Source of the DNA: Pseudomonadota bacterium | Lineage (GTDB): Bacteria; Pseudomonadota; Alphaproteobacteria; Acetobacterales; Acetobacteraceae | Direction: 5' to 3' | Assembly: GCA_021849425.1 (NCBI GenBank) | Contig: JAJZSY010000003.1 | Span: 1 to 64,000, forward strand | DNA: 64,000 bases | In this document: positions 1 to 13,270 of the stretch, piece by piece | How positions within the stretch are numbered: position 1 is the first letter of the stretch | Layout of the letters: each line of letters starts with the position of its first letter | Program-made: the position numbers and the translations under genes | The notes under the pieces: generated by a model | Databases searched by the model: none | What the model saw: only the letters and a program-made list of their open reading frames with translations | Told to the model about the DNA's origin: nothing

Positions 1-102
1 CGACCAGGAGCGGATCTGCTCCGGCGAGGCGATCTGGATACGGATCTGGTCGAACGTGGCGGCCTGACCGGTCTGGCCGAGAATCTTCATCAAATCGTTC
101 AT
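1..102 (-). CDS. rpoC: RNA polymerase beta' subunit, N-terminal fragment
   Basis: Only the first 34 codons lie in the window; the gene runs off the left edge. The minus-strand translation begins MNDLMKILGQ and contains FDQIRIQIASPEQIRSWS, the conserved opening of bacterial beta', which leads into the zinc-binding and clamp region. The start ATG is at 102-100. It lies about 70 bp downstream of the rpoB stop on the same strand, the usual rpoB-rpoC order, so the two subunits are almost certainly cotranscribed. Identification rests on this short N-terminus plus gene order. Confidence 0.93.
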   Translation of the reverse strand, partial: MNDLMKILGQTGQAATFDQIRIQIASPEQIRSWS

Positions 103-172
103 GCGATAGTCCCTTTCATCAGCGCGGAACGGGCTTGCCGCCCCGCGCCATGACAAATCCGAACGGTCCTGG

Positions 173-4375
<4,203 letters not shown>

Positions 4376-4596
4376 GCTCAGACCCCGATCTTCATTCCAG
4401 TGACCGCGCCGCGGCCCGGGGCTACCATCAGCCCGGGCGTCGCCGCGTCAGCGGCGGGAAACCCCGCCAGTCATCAACCGCCGCCACGCCCTCGCCCGAG
4501 GCACGCAACGGCAAACGGGCGGAGCGCCATGGGGCGCCCCGCCAGTTTCAGTCCTGTCGCGCCGACGGCCCGAAGGCCGCGCGGCGCGGGGTAACA
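4376..4596 (-). promoter_or_regulatory. rplL-rpoB intercistronic region with attenuator-like hairpins
   Basis: This 221-bp spacer has no credible gene. About 8 nt after the rplL stop, read on the minus strand, lies a strong GC hairpin at 4558-4588: an outer 7-bp stem, a small internal loop, an inner stem of CGGCC paired with GGCCG, and a CGAA loop. A second stem, GCGCC-ATGG-GGCGC, lies near 4524-4537. Neither is followed by a T-run, so they look like an attenuator or RNA-processing hairpin rather than a full terminator. That matches the known partial termination or RNase III processing between rplL and rpoB in other bacteria; function here is inferred. Confidence 0.5.
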
Positions 4597-4980
4597 TCAC
4601 TCGATGCCGACAGATGCGCCCTGCTCTTCCAGAACCTTCTTGATCTTCTCGGCCTCGTCCTTGTTCACGCCTTCCTTCACGGTCTTCGGCGCGCCCTCGA
4701 CGAGATCCTTGGCCTCCTTGAGGCCGAGGCCGGTGATCGTGCGGATTTCCTTGATCACGTTGATCTTCTTGTCGCCAGCGACCTTGAGGATCACGTTGAA
4801 TTCGGTCTTCTCCTCGGCCGGCGCGGCGGCAGCACCGCCACCGGCAGGCATCGCCGCCGCAACCGCGACCGGAGCCGCAGCCGAAACGCCCCACTTGTCC
4901 TCGAGCAGCTTGGAAAGCTCCGCCGCTTCGAGAACAGTCAGGCTCGAAAGCTGTTCAACCAGATTTGCCAGATCAGCCAT
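4597..4980 (-). CDS. rplL: 50S ribosomal protein L7/L12
   Basis: This 127-residue acidic protein forms the mobile stalk of the large ribosomal subunit, which recruits translation GTPases. The N-terminal dimerisation domain ([27 protein letters not shown]), an Ala/Gly-rich hinge (residues about 36-58) and the C-terminal domain with [21 protein letters not shown] are all present and in the usual order. It follows rplJ on the same strand with a 72-bp gap, as expected for the L10-L12 pair that assembles as a pentameric or heptameric stalk. Confidence 0.99.
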   Translation of the reverse strand: MADLANLVEQLSSLTVLEAAELSKLLEDKWGVSAAAPVAVAAAMPAGGGAAAAPAEEKTEFNVILKVAGDKKINVIKEIRTITGLGLKEAKDLVEGAPKTVKEGVNKDEAEKIKKVLEEQGASVGIE

Positions 4981-5052
4981 TGTTCAATTCCTTAGAATAG
5001 TCGTTCAGTTGGTTCCATGCAAGCCGACCCTGCCGGCTCGCCTCATCTCGTC

Positions 5053-5589
5053 TCAGGCCGCGTCGGCCTCATCCGCCTTGGCATAGGCCGCAAAGACCCG
5101 CGCGAGCTGGCCGGCCGGAGCCTGCAGCACGCCCGCCACCTTCGTCGCCGGCGCCTGGATGAGACCCAGGAGCCTGGCGCGGAGCTGATCGAGCGACGGC
5201 AGTTCGGCGAGCGCCTTGACGCCGGATGCATCGAGCATCTGCGTCCCAAGCGCGCCGCCGACCAGCACGAACTTCTCGTTGGTCTTGGCGAACTCGACGG
5301 CCACCTTCGCCACCGCCACAGGGTCCTGCGACCACGCAATCGCGGTCGGCCCCTTCAGCATCGGCTTCAGCCCGTCGAATCGGGTCCCTTCCAAGGCGAG
5401 GTGAGCCAGACGGTTCTTCGCCACCTTGTACTGCGCGCCCGCTTCCCGCATCTTCACGCGCAGTGCCGTGACATCGGCCACGGTCAGACCATCATTGCGG
5501 CTGACCACGACCATCGACGTCTCGGCGAACACCGCGGCGAGCTGGTCCACGAATTCACGCTTCTGTGCGCGATCCACGTCGATCTCCAC
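5053..5589 (-). CDS. rplJ: 50S ribosomal protein L10
   Basis: This 178-residue protein anchors L7/L12 dimers to 23S rRNA. Recognisable segments are the N-terminal rRNA-binding region [41 protein letters not shown], and a C-terminal helix for L12 binding with an Ala-rich tail. The start ATG at 5589 lies at the end of a 245-bp leader after rplA. In many bacteria L10 (or L10-L12) binds such a leader to repress translation. Order rplA-rplJ-rplL-rpoB on one strand is the standard unit. Confidence 0.99.
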   Translation of the reverse strand: MEIDVDRAQKREFVDQLAAVFAETSMVVVSRNDGLTVADVTALRVKMREAGAQYKVAKNRLAHLALEGTRFDGLKPMLKGPTAIAWSQDPVAVAKVAVEFAKTNEKFVLVGGALGTQMLDASGVKALAELPSLDQLRARLLGLIQAPATKVAGVLQAPAGQLARVFAAYAKADEADAA

Positions 5590-5834
5590 TCGTCAGGCGA
5601 AATACGTTTGGACCGTATCCCGCCGGGTTGCCCAGGCAGCCGGGACCATCCCGGCCGCCGTTCGCCTGTCCTCAGACCGGAACCATCGGAACAAAACGCC
5701 CCGATCCCCGTCTCCGGCGTGCGGGAGACTTCCCTTCAAGGCTTGCGCCACATACCGTCTTGGACAGGTCCGGAACCGCCGGCGCGAACCGGCCGATCCC
5801 GTCATGGCCGGAGCCGAGGCTCCGGCGCATCTCA
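5590..5834 (-). promoter_or_regulatory. rplJ leader region with rplA-proximal hairpin
   Basis: This non-coding stretch of 245 bp separates rplA from rplJ. A perfect 8-bp inverted repeat (GCCGGAGC, loop CGAG, GCTCCGGC) at 5807-5826 begins about 8 nt after the rplA stop on the minus strand. It has no following T-run. The remaining leader is GC-rich with several potential stems. Its position and length match the L10 leader, the autoregulatory RNA bound by L10-L12 in many bacteria. I have not folded it, so the assignment rests on location. Confidence 0.5.
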
Positions 5835-6527
5835 TCAGGCAGAAAGACTGCCCACATCCACACGCACGCCCGGCCCCATGGTGGAGGAGAGCGCCGCCTT
5901 CTGCAGATAGGTGCCCTTGGCGCCCGCCGGCTTGGCCTTCTGGATCGCGTCGACCAGGGCCTTCGCGTTCTCCACCAGCTTCTCGACCTCGAAGCTCGCC
6001 TTGCCGATGCCGGCGTGAATGATCCCCGCCTTCTCGGCGCGGAACTCGATCTGGCCCGACTTGGCGGCGGTGATCGCGCCCTTGACGTCCATCGTCACGG
6101 TGCCGAGCTTCGGATTCGGCATCAGGCCACGCGGGCCGAGAATCTTGCCGAGACGGCCGACCAGGGCCATCATGTCCGGCGTCGCGATGCAGCGGTCGAA
6201 TTCGATCGTGCCATTCTGGACCAGCTCGGCGAGGTCCTCGGCGCCGACCACATCCGCACCGGCCGCCTTCGCCTCCTCGGCCTTCGGGCCGCGCGCGAAC
6301 ACGCCGACGCGCAGCGTCTTGCCGGTGCCGTTCGGCAGGCTGAGCAGGCCGCGCACCATCTGGTCGGCATGGCGCGGATCGATGCCGAGGTTGAGCGACA
6401 GCTCGACCGTCTCGTCGAACTTTGCCGTGGCGTTGGATTTCACCAGCGCCATCGCCTCCACCACCGGATAGAGCTTCGCCTGATCGACGGTGGATTGCGC
6501 TTTCACCAGCCGCTTGTTCTTCGCCAT
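5835..6527 (-). CDS. rplA: 50S ribosomal protein L1
   Basis: This 230-residue protein forms the L1 stalk that helps release E-site tRNA and commonly autoregulates the L11-L1 mRNA. Conserved blocks are [44 protein letters not shown] and the C-terminal GPGVRVDV. I chose the ATG at 6527 ([11 protein letters not shown]), which starts 2 nt after the rplK stop. The open frame continues far upstream without a stop, but that extension overlaps rplK and is not L1-like. Confidence 0.99.
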   Translation of the reverse strand: MAKNKRLVKAQSTVDQAKLYPVVEAMALVKSNATAKFDETVELSLNLGIDPRHADQMVRGLLSLPNGTGKTLRVGVFARGPKAEEAKAAGADVVGAEDLAELVQNGTIEFDRCIATPDMMALVGRLGKILGPRGLMPNPKLGTVTMDVKGAITAAKSGQIEFRAEKAGIIHAGIGKASFEVEKLVENAKALVDAIQKAKPAGAKGTYLQKAALSSTMGPGVRVDVGSLSA

Positions 6528-6529
6528 GA

Positions 6530-6964
6530 TCAGCCCTCCACCACCGAAAGACCCATCGAGCGGGCCGAACCGATCAGCATGCGCACCGCGCCATCGACAT
6601 CGTTCGCATTCATGTGAACCATCTTGGTCTGCGCGATTTCGCGCAGCTGGCTCATCGTCACCTTGCCGACCGTGGCACCCTTGCCGGTCGCGGTCGAGCC
6701 TTTCGGGATACCCGCGGCCTTCTTGAGGAAGTAGGTGTTCGGCGGCGTCTTGGTGATGAAGCTGAAAGTGCGGTCCGCATAGGCGGTGATCACCACCGGG
6801 ACCGGCATGCCCACTTCCATTCCCTGGGTCGCCGCGTTGAAATCCTTGCAGAACTGCATGATGTTGAGACCGCGCTGACCGAGCGCGGGGCCGACGGGCG
6901 GCGACGGATTGGCCTTGCCCGCAGGAATCTGCAACTTGATATAGCCGACTACTTTTTTCGCCAT
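6530..6964 (-). CDS. rplK: 50S ribosomal protein L11
   Basis: This 144-residue L11 binds the GTPase-associated region of 23S rRNA. The start at 6964 gives [20 protein letters not shown], the family N-terminus, followed by [19 protein letters not shown] and the C-terminal RNA-binding domain with [18 protein letters not shown]. An 18-residue upstream extension is possible in frame but is not part of the family. L11 is normally preceded by secE and nusG; here the upstream neighbour is a divergent aldo/keto reductase, so this gene heads the ribosomal/polymerase operon. Confidence 0.99.
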   Translation of the reverse strand: MAKKVVGYIKLQIPAGKANPSPPVGPALGQRGLNIMQFCKDFNAATQGMEVGMPVPVVITAYADRTFSFITKTPPNTYFLKKAAGIPKGSTATGKGATVGKVTMSQLREIAQTKMVHMNANDVDGAVRMLIGSARSMGLSVVEG

Positions 6965-7083
6965 GAGGCGCGCTCCTGATCCGAAGGCGTGCAGGCGGGC
7001 GAACCCGAAACACGCCAATGGACCGCGGTTCCACCGGCCCGGCCACCCGTGGCCGAACCTCCCGCGTTCCGATTGAGCGATGG

Positions 7084-7112
7084 CCTATACAGCCCCGCGG
7101 CCCCGCTGTCGA
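7084..7112 (-). promoter_or_regulatory. Candidate sigma70 promoter for rplK
   Basis: On the minus strand a TCGACA -35 box (7112-7107) is followed, after exactly 17 nt, by a TATAGG -10 box (7089-7084). It lies 120 bp upstream of the rplK start, in the gap where nusG would usually sit. Four or five of six bases match consensus in each box. A promoter is needed here because rplK is the first gene of the unit. The call is by eye and untested. Confidence 0.45.
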
Positions 7113-7217
7113 GTCGCGCGAGACACATCCCGCCTCGACCCTGAGAATACGGCAACAGGGCTGCATCACCGCAACGAACGCCCCATATGGGCGGCGACCC
7201 AACAGATGGAGACACGC

Positions 7218-8198
<981 letters not shown>

Positions 8199-8277
8199 TC
8201 GCCCGCGCCTCCTCCGCTGAAACGCGAATGGCGGGCGGCTTGCGGCGCCCGCCGTTTTTCAGCCGTGAACAGCGGCG

Positions 8278-9678
8278 CTATTCGCCGAGAACGGCGAAAA
8301 TCCGCTTGCGGACCTCGATCGGGCCGAGGGCTTCCATCACCGCGTCGATCGGCGGGCTGACCGTGCTGCCGGTCAGCGCCGCGCGCAGCGGCTGGGCGAT
8401 GGCGCCGAGCTTCTTCTCCTCGCGTTCGGCATAGGCCTTCATCGCCTCGTGCAGCGCCGCCTTCGAGAAATCGGTGTTGTCGAAGTCGAGTAGCAGCGCC
8501 GCGAGGTCGTCGCGCGCCGCCTCGGTGAGCAGGGCGGCGGCCTTTTCGGTCATCGGCAGCGGCGCCTCGCGAACGATGAACAGGGCGGATTCCGCCAGTT
8601 CGGCGAGGGTGCGGGCGCGCTCCTTCAGCCCCGGCATCAGCATCGCGATGCGGCCGGCCGCCTCGGTGCCCACCGTAAAGCCGTGGTCGCGCGCAAGCCG
8701 GGCAACAATATCGGCGGCAAGCCGCTCATCCTCGGCGGCGCGAAGGAAGACGGCGTTGACATGGACAAGCTTGGCATAGTCCATCCGGCTCGCGGCGCGG
8801 CCGACGCCATCGAGGTCGAACAGCGCGACCTGCTGGTCGCGGGGCAGGATCTCGGCATCGCCATGGCCCCAGCCGAGGCGGAGCAGGTAGTTGCAGAGCG
8901 CCTCGGGCAGATAGCCCTCGTCGCGAAACTGCAGCACCGAGACGGCGCCGTGGCGCTTCGACAGCTTTGCCCCATCGGCGCCGTGGATCAGCGGAATATG
9001 GGCGAAATTCGGCCGCGCCCAGCCCATCGCGTCATAGATCTGGGCCTGGCGGAACGTGTTGGTCAGATGGTCGTCGCCACGGATGACATGGGAGATGGCC
9101 ATGTCGTGATCATCCACCACGACGGCGTGCAGATAGGTCGGCGTGCCGTCTGACCGGAGCAGGATCATGTCGTCGAGTTCGGCGTTCCTCACCCGCACCT
9201 CGCCCTGGACGAGGTCATGGATCACGGTCTCGCCCTCGCGCGGGGCGCGCAGGCGGATCACCGGATCGACGCCGGGCGGCGCCTCGGCCGGGTCGCGGTC
9301 GCGCCAGCGCCCGTCATAGCGGAACGGCTTCTTGCTCCGCTCGGCCTCGGCGCGCAATTCGGCAAGCTCCTCGCGGCTGCAATAGCAGCGATAGGCCGTG
9401 CCGGCCGCAAGCATCTGCTCGACCACCTCGCGATGGCGGGCGTAGCGGGTCGACTGATAGACCGGCGGTTCGTCCGATTTGAGGTCGAGCCAGTCCAGCG
9501 CGTCGAGGATCACCTGCGTCGCCTCGGGCGTGCTGCGCTCGCGGTCGGTATCCTCGATGCGGAGCAGGAACTGGCCGCCGTGATGGCGGGCGAAGAGATA
9601 GTTGAACAGGGCGGTGCGGGCGCCGCCGATATGGAGCATGCCGGTGGGCGACGGGGCGAAACGGACGCGTATTGTCAT
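8278..9678 (-). CDS. gltX: Glutamyl-tRNA synthetase
   Basis: This 466-residue class I synthetase charges tRNA(Glu). The N-terminal FAPSPTGMLHIGGARTAL carries the HIGH-like signature (residues 16-19), and KLSKR at 238-242 is the KMSKS motif. The LRIEDTDRERS and GDDHLTN blocks are standard. The C-terminal part is the helical anticodon-binding domain. Alphaproteobacteria often carry two gltX copies, one acting on tRNA(Gln) for later amidation, and I cannot tell from this window which role this copy has. It ends about 80 bp from the convergent aldo/keto reductase gene. Confidence 0.97.
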   Translation of the reverse strand: MTIRVRFAPSPTGMLHIGGARTALFNYLFARHHGGQFLLRIEDTDRERSTPEATQVILDALDWLDLKSDEPPVYQSTRYARHREVVEQMLAAGTAYRCYCSREELAELRAEAERSKKPFRYDGRWRDRDPAEAPPGVDPVIRLRAPREGETVIHDLVQGEVRVRNAELDDMILLRSDGTPTYLHAVVVDDHDMAISHVIRGDDHLTNTFRQAQIYDAMGWARPNFAHIPLIHGADGAKLSKRHGAVSVLQFRDEGYLPEALCNYLLRLGWGHGDAEILPRDQQVALFDLDGVGRAASRMDYAKLVHVNAVFLRAAEDERLAADIVARLARDHGFTVGTEAAGRIAMLMPGLKERARTLAELAESALFIVREAPLPMTEKAAALLTEAARDDLAALLLDFDNTDFSKAALHEAMKAYAEREEKKLGAIAQPLRAALTGSTVSPPIDAVMEALGPIEVRKRIFAVLGE

Positions 9679-9717
9679 GCCGCCGGCGCTATCACGAAAC
9701 GGCGCGGGGATGAACCC

Positions 9718-10560
9718 TTACCAGCGGAACCCGCCGATGATGGCGCGCGGGTCGAGCCCGGCGGCAGCGCAATCGGCCCAAGCCTCCTCGGGCGTCGCGA
9801 CGTGGACGCCTGAGAGCACGAGCACCGAGGCGATGCCGGCGGCCTTCGCGCCGGCGATATCGGTTCGCAGCGAGTCGCCGAACGCGATCGTCCGCGCCGG
9901 TTCGGTGCCGAGCAGATCCAGGGTCGGACGATAGACGGCCGGATCGGGCTTGCCGCGCCAGATCACCCGCCCGCCCCAGGCGGCGTAGCGCTGGGCGAGC
10001 GCCCCTGCGCAAATGATACGGCGCCCGTCGCGGATCACCTCCAGGTCGGGATTGGCGCAGATCATCGGCAGCCCCGCGCCGAGCGCCTCGCGCAGCAGCG
10101 GATCGAAGGCGGCGGGATCGTCGGGCGGCGCGAGATCGTCGGGTCCGGTATTGAGCAGGAAATCCGCCGCATCCGGCCGGTCGGCCTCGGCGAGCCCGAG
10201 ATCGTCGAACAGGTTGCGGTCACGCGGCGGACCGAGATGAAACAGCCGCTCGCCAAGCCCCGCGAAATCGGGCTCGCTGCGCGAAACCAGGGCGGTGCGC
10301 ACGGCCTCGCCGCTGGTCATGATCCCGTCGTAAAGCTCGGGGCCGATGCCCATCGCGGCCAAAGCGGCCGCGACCGGCGCGGTGCGGCGCGGCGCGTTGG
10401 AGAGAAAAACGACGCGCTTGCCGGCCTCGCGCAGATGGCGCAGGCAGGCGGCAACGCCGGGATAGGGGCGCACCCCGTCATGCACCACGCCCCAGAGATC
10501 GACGATGAAGCCATCGCGATCGCGGGCAAGAGTTTCGACGCTCATCGGGGCTTCGCTCAC
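9718..10560 (-). CDS. HAD-superfamily class IIA hydrolase (TIGR01459-like)
   Basis: This 280-residue protein contains the nucleophile region GFIVDLWGVVHDGVRPYPG near residue 21, a VVFLSNAPRR motif II (SNAPR), and a C-terminal GKPDPAVY...FGDSLRTDIAGA metal-binding block. This order is typical of class IIA HAD phosphatases related to NagD and 4-nitrophenylphosphatase. Substrate is unknown. The first start is GTG at 10560, overlapping the pyrD stop (GTGA); ATG at 10545 is an alternative. The overlap suggests translational coupling to pyrD. Confidence 0.9.
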   Translation of the reverse strand: MSEAPMSVETLARDRDGFIVDLWGVVHDGVRPYPGVAACLRHLREAGKRVVFLSNAPRRTAPVAAALAAMGIGPELYDGIMTSGEAVRTALVSRSEPDFAGLGERLFHLGPPRDRNLFDDLGLAEADRPDAADFLLNTGPDDLAPPDDPAAFDPLLREALGAGLPMICANPDLEVIRDGRRIICAGALAQRYAAWGGRVIWRGKPDPAVYRPTLDLLGTEPARTIAFGDSLRTDIAGAKAAGIASVLVLSGVHVATPEEAWADCAAAGLDPRAIIGGFRW

Positions 10561-11621
10561 GGCGCGATCTCCGCGAGCCGGTCGGCATCCCGGCCGACAA
10601 GTTCTGCCAGCGTCGCCGCGCCATACTGGTCGAGCAGGGCGGACAGTCCGGCGGCGATGCGCGGCAGCACCGACGGCCCCTGATAGACGAAAGCGGTATA
10701 GACCTGCACGAGGCTCGCACCGGCGCGGAATTTGGCGAGCGCCTGCTCCGGCGTCGCCACGCCGCCGACGCCGATCAGCAAAAGCCGGTCGCCGGCGAGC
10801 AGGCGAACCCGCGCCAGCATGCGCGTCGCCCGGTTGAACAGCGGCGCGCCGGACAGGCCGCCCGCCTCGCCGCGTGCCGCGCCGCGCAGGGCATCGGGCC
10901 GGGCGAGCGTGGTGTTGCTGACGATCAGCCCGGCGACACCGCGGCCAATCACCATCTCGACCAGTTCCGGCAGAACCCCTTCATCGAGGTCGGGGGCGAG
11001 CTTGACGAAAAGCGGCGGGGCGCCTGGCACGGCGGCACGGATCGCATCGAGGATCGCGGCCAGCCGGTCGGTCGCCTGCAGGTCGCGCAGGCCGGGCGTG
11101 TTGGGCGAGGAGACGTTGATGGCGATGTAGTCGGCATGCGGCGCGACCGCATGAACCAGGGCGGGGTAATCGGCCAGCGGGTCCGCCCCTTCCTTGTTGA
11201 TGCCGAGATTGGCGCCAATGGCCGCCCGCGTGCGGTCGGCGCCGGCAAGCCGGGCGGCGAACCCCTCGATGCCGCCATTGTTGAACCCCATCCGGTTGAT
11301 CAGCGCCCGATCCTGGGCCAGCCGGAACAGGCGCGGCTTCGGATTGCCCGGTTGCGGCCGCCTCGTCACCGTGCCGGCCTCGATGAATCCGAACCCAAGG
11401 CGGGACAGCCCGGCAAGGGCGGCGGCATCCTTGTCGAACCCCGCGGCAAGCCCGATCGGCAGGGTTATCGTTCGTCCGAAGGCGGACATCGCAAGGCGCG
11501 GATCGGCCGGAACCTCGCGCCGCCCCGCGAGCCCGAGACGCAACCCGGCCAATGCGATGTCGTGCGCCGTCTCGGGTTCCAGCAGGCGCAGCGCGGCCGC
11601 GGCGATATCCGCGACAGGCAT
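10557..11621 (-). CDS. pyrD: Dihydroorotate dehydrogenase (quinone), class 2
   Basis: This 354-residue enzyme oxidises dihydroorotate to orotate with ubiquinone as acceptor, in pyrimidine synthesis. Class 2 features are the N-terminal helical membrane-association segment (residues 1-40, HDIALAGLRLGL), LPIGLAAGFDKDA, RMGFNNGG, and the catalytic serine in INVSSPNTPGLRDLQ (around residue 171). The FMN-binding tail LIGVGGVATPEQALAKFRAGASLVQVYTA is present. I chose ATG 11621, which overlaps the preceding lipoprotein stop as TAATG; the open frame extends further upstream but is not PyrD-like. Confidence 0.98.
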   Translation of the reverse strand: MPVADIAAAALRLLEPETAHDIALAGLRLGLAGRREVPADPRLAMSAFGRTITLPIGLAAGFDKDAAALAGLSRLGFGFIEAGTVTRRPQPGNPKPRLFRLAQDRALINRMGFNNGGIEGFAARLAGADRTRAAIGANLGINKEGADPLADYPALVHAVAPHADYIAINVSSPNTPGLRDLQATDRLAAILDAIRAAVPGAPPLFVKLAPDLDEGVLPELVEMVIGRGVAGLIVSNTTLARPDALRGAARGEAGGLSGAPLFNRATRMLARVRLLAGDRLLLIGVGGVATPEQALAKFRAGASLVQVYTAFVYQGPSVLPRIAAGLSALLDQYGAATLAELVGRDADRLAEIAP

Positions 11622-12064
11622 TACTTCGCGAAGACCACGATCTCGGGGGTCGAAGAGGCGGGAATCCCGGCAAGCGGCGCGGCGGCGCCGAGCGAGACGT
11701 GTTCCGCCGCCACCCCATCGGCCACGATCGCATCCGCAACCTGCGCGGCGCGCGGCGCGAGGCGGGCCATCGCCCGTTCGGCCGCCGCCGGCCCACCCGC
11801 GGCCGGCGCGGTGACAACCACCCGGAATTCCGCCTTGGGATTGATTTTCAACGCCGCGTCCACGGCATATTTCACCGAGGGGGACCATGTTTCGACCGCC
11901 TCGGGAATCGTCACCAGCGGAAGCCGCCCGTTGAAAGCGGTAAGCGCCGCGACATCCACCAGCGACGGCGCGCCGGCATAGGGGCCCGGCACATGGCGGC
12001 CGGGCACCGCGCACCCGGCAAGGATGGCTGGAAGCACGAAAATCATGAGGATCGAGCGACGCAT
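11621..12064 (-). CDS. Predicted lipoprotein of unknown function
   Basis: This 147-residue protein starts MRRSILMIFVLPAILAGCAV: a short basic n-region, a hydrophobic stretch and a lipobox LAGC with the lipidated cysteine at residue 18. The mature part is Ala-rich, with VVVTAPAAGG, a helical ERAMARLAPRAAQVADAIVADGV and an ending of STPEIVVFAK. The layout faintly resembles the OmpA/pilus CpaD lipoprotein type, but I do not recognise a family. Its stop overlaps the pyrD start by one base, so it is probably cotranscribed with pyrD and the HAD hydrolase gene. Confidence 0.8.
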   Translation of the reverse strand: MRRSILMIFVLPAILAGCAVPGRHVPGPYAGAPSLVDVAALTAFNGRLPLVTIPEAVETWSPSVKYAVDAALKINPKAEFRVVVTAPAAGGPAAAERAMARLAPRAAQVADAIVADGVAAEHVSLGAAAPLAGIPASSTPEIVVFAK

Positions 12065-12160
12065 GAACGGCCTTTACTGGAGCTTGCCCGTGGCCTCAAT
12101 GGCAGGGGAATTAACGAAAGTCTAGATTGCGCGGCGCGATCGCCGAATTGCCGGACCGAT

Positions 12161-12189
12161 CGCCGGCGGGTGTTCTGAACCCGCCGGCG
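12161..12189. terminator. Perfect 11-bp GC inverted repeat downstream of the FAH-family gene
   Basis: CGCCGGCGGGT and ACCCGCCGGCG form a perfect 11-bp stem around the loop GTTCTGA. It lies 40 bp past the stop of the minus-strand fumarylacetoacetase-family gene and 97 bp upstream of the lipoprotein gene. No T-run follows on either strand, so a Rho-independent terminator is only a weak call. It may be a transcript-stabilising hairpin. Confidence 0.4.
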
Positions 12190-12229
12190 ACGCCGGGCAA
12201 TCCGGCCTTTTCGGGCATCCCTCCGGCGG

Positions 12230-13075
12230 TCAGCCGCCGGTGGTTTTCTGCGTCTGTTCGCCGAGACCGGCAATGCCGAGGCGCACGGTCTGACCCGGCC
12301 GCAGGAAAACCGGCTCCGGCTTGATCCCCATGCCGACGCCGGGCGGCGTGCCGGTGGCGATGATGTCGCCGGGTTCGAGACGGATGAACCGGCTGACATA
12401 GGATACCAGCGTCTTCACGCCGAAGATCATCGTCCGCGTGTTGCCGTTCTGCATCCGCTTGCCATCGACCTCGCACCACAGATCGAGCGCCTGCGGGTCC
12501 GGCACCTCGTCGCGGGTCACGAGGAACGGACCCGTCGGGCCAAAGCTCGGGCAGCCCTTGCCCTTGTCCCAGGTGCCGCCGCGGCGGATCTGGTATTCGC
12601 GCTCGCTGACATCATTGACGATGCAATAGCCGGCGACATGCTCAAGCGCCGCGTCCTCGGCGATGTGCGAGCCGCCCGTGCCGATGATCACGCCGAGTTC
12701 GACTTCCCAGTCGGTTTCCTTCGAGCCGGGCGGGATCACGATATCGTCGTTCGGGCCCGAATAGGCGCTGCCGGCCTTGAGGAAGATGATCGGCTCCTCC
12801 GGCACCTTGAGCCCGGACTCGGCCGCATGGTCGGCATAGTTGAGGCCGATGCAGATGAAATTCACCGGCCGGGGAACCGGCGCGCCGATCCGCGTGCCGG
12901 CGGGCACCAGCGGCAGCGTCGCGGCGTCGAGCGCGGCGAGGCGCGCAAGCCCGGCATCGCCAAGGACGGCGGCGTCGATTTCGGAAACAACACCGGAGAG
13001 ATCGCGCAGCGCGCCGGATGCATCGACGATTCCTGGACGTTCGGCGCCGGCGGCGCCATGCCTGAACAGTTTCAT
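12230..13075 (-). CDS. Fumarylacetoacetate hydrolase family protein
   Basis: This 281-residue protein has the FAH fold C-terminal catalytic domain: FICIGLNYADHAAESG, metal-binding EVELGVIIG (E-x-E), GYCIVNDVSEREYQ, KGCPSFGPTGPFLV and GDIIATGTPPGVGMG. This subgroup includes 2,4-diketo-3-deoxy-sugar hydrolases, ureidoglycolate-lyase-like proteins and acylpyruvases; the substrate here cannot be fixed. The start at 13075 is supported by GGGAG at a suitable distance upstream. It is divergent from the transaminase gene across a 195-bp gap. Confidence 0.92.
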   Translation of the reverse strand: MKLFRHGAAGAERPGIVDASGALRDLSGVVSEIDAAVLGDAGLARLAALDAATLPLVPAGTRIGAPVPRPVNFICIGLNYADHAAESGLKVPEEPIIFLKAGSAYSGPNDDIVIPPGSKETDWEVELGVIIGTGGSHIAEDAALEHVAGYCIVNDVSEREYQIRRGGTWDKGKGCPSFGPTGPFLVTRDEVPDPQALDLWCEVDGKRMQNGNTRTMIFGVKTLVSYVSRFIRLEPGDIIATGTPPGVGMGIKPEPVFLRPGQTVRLGIAGLGEQTQKTTGG

Positions 13076-13270
13076 ATATTTAAACTCCCGTTATACTCGT
13101 GGTCTGCTTGTAGTCCGCGCGACGCCGCCGGCCAAGAGGATCGACGGGCGCCGCATCATGTTCAGGATAATCGACAGCCCCTGTTGAACTTGCGCTGTTT
13201 CCGCCCGACTTGCTCCTGCTGTGCTTAAAATAATAGTCTAGCGAGACCTGCTTCATTCAAGGACCGATCC

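Noticed and set aside
5593-5835. Minus-strand 80-codon frame in the rplA-rplJ gap
   Set aside because: It lies in the L10 leader, is Arg-rich low-complexity as expected for GC-rich non-coding sequence, and has no ribosome site.
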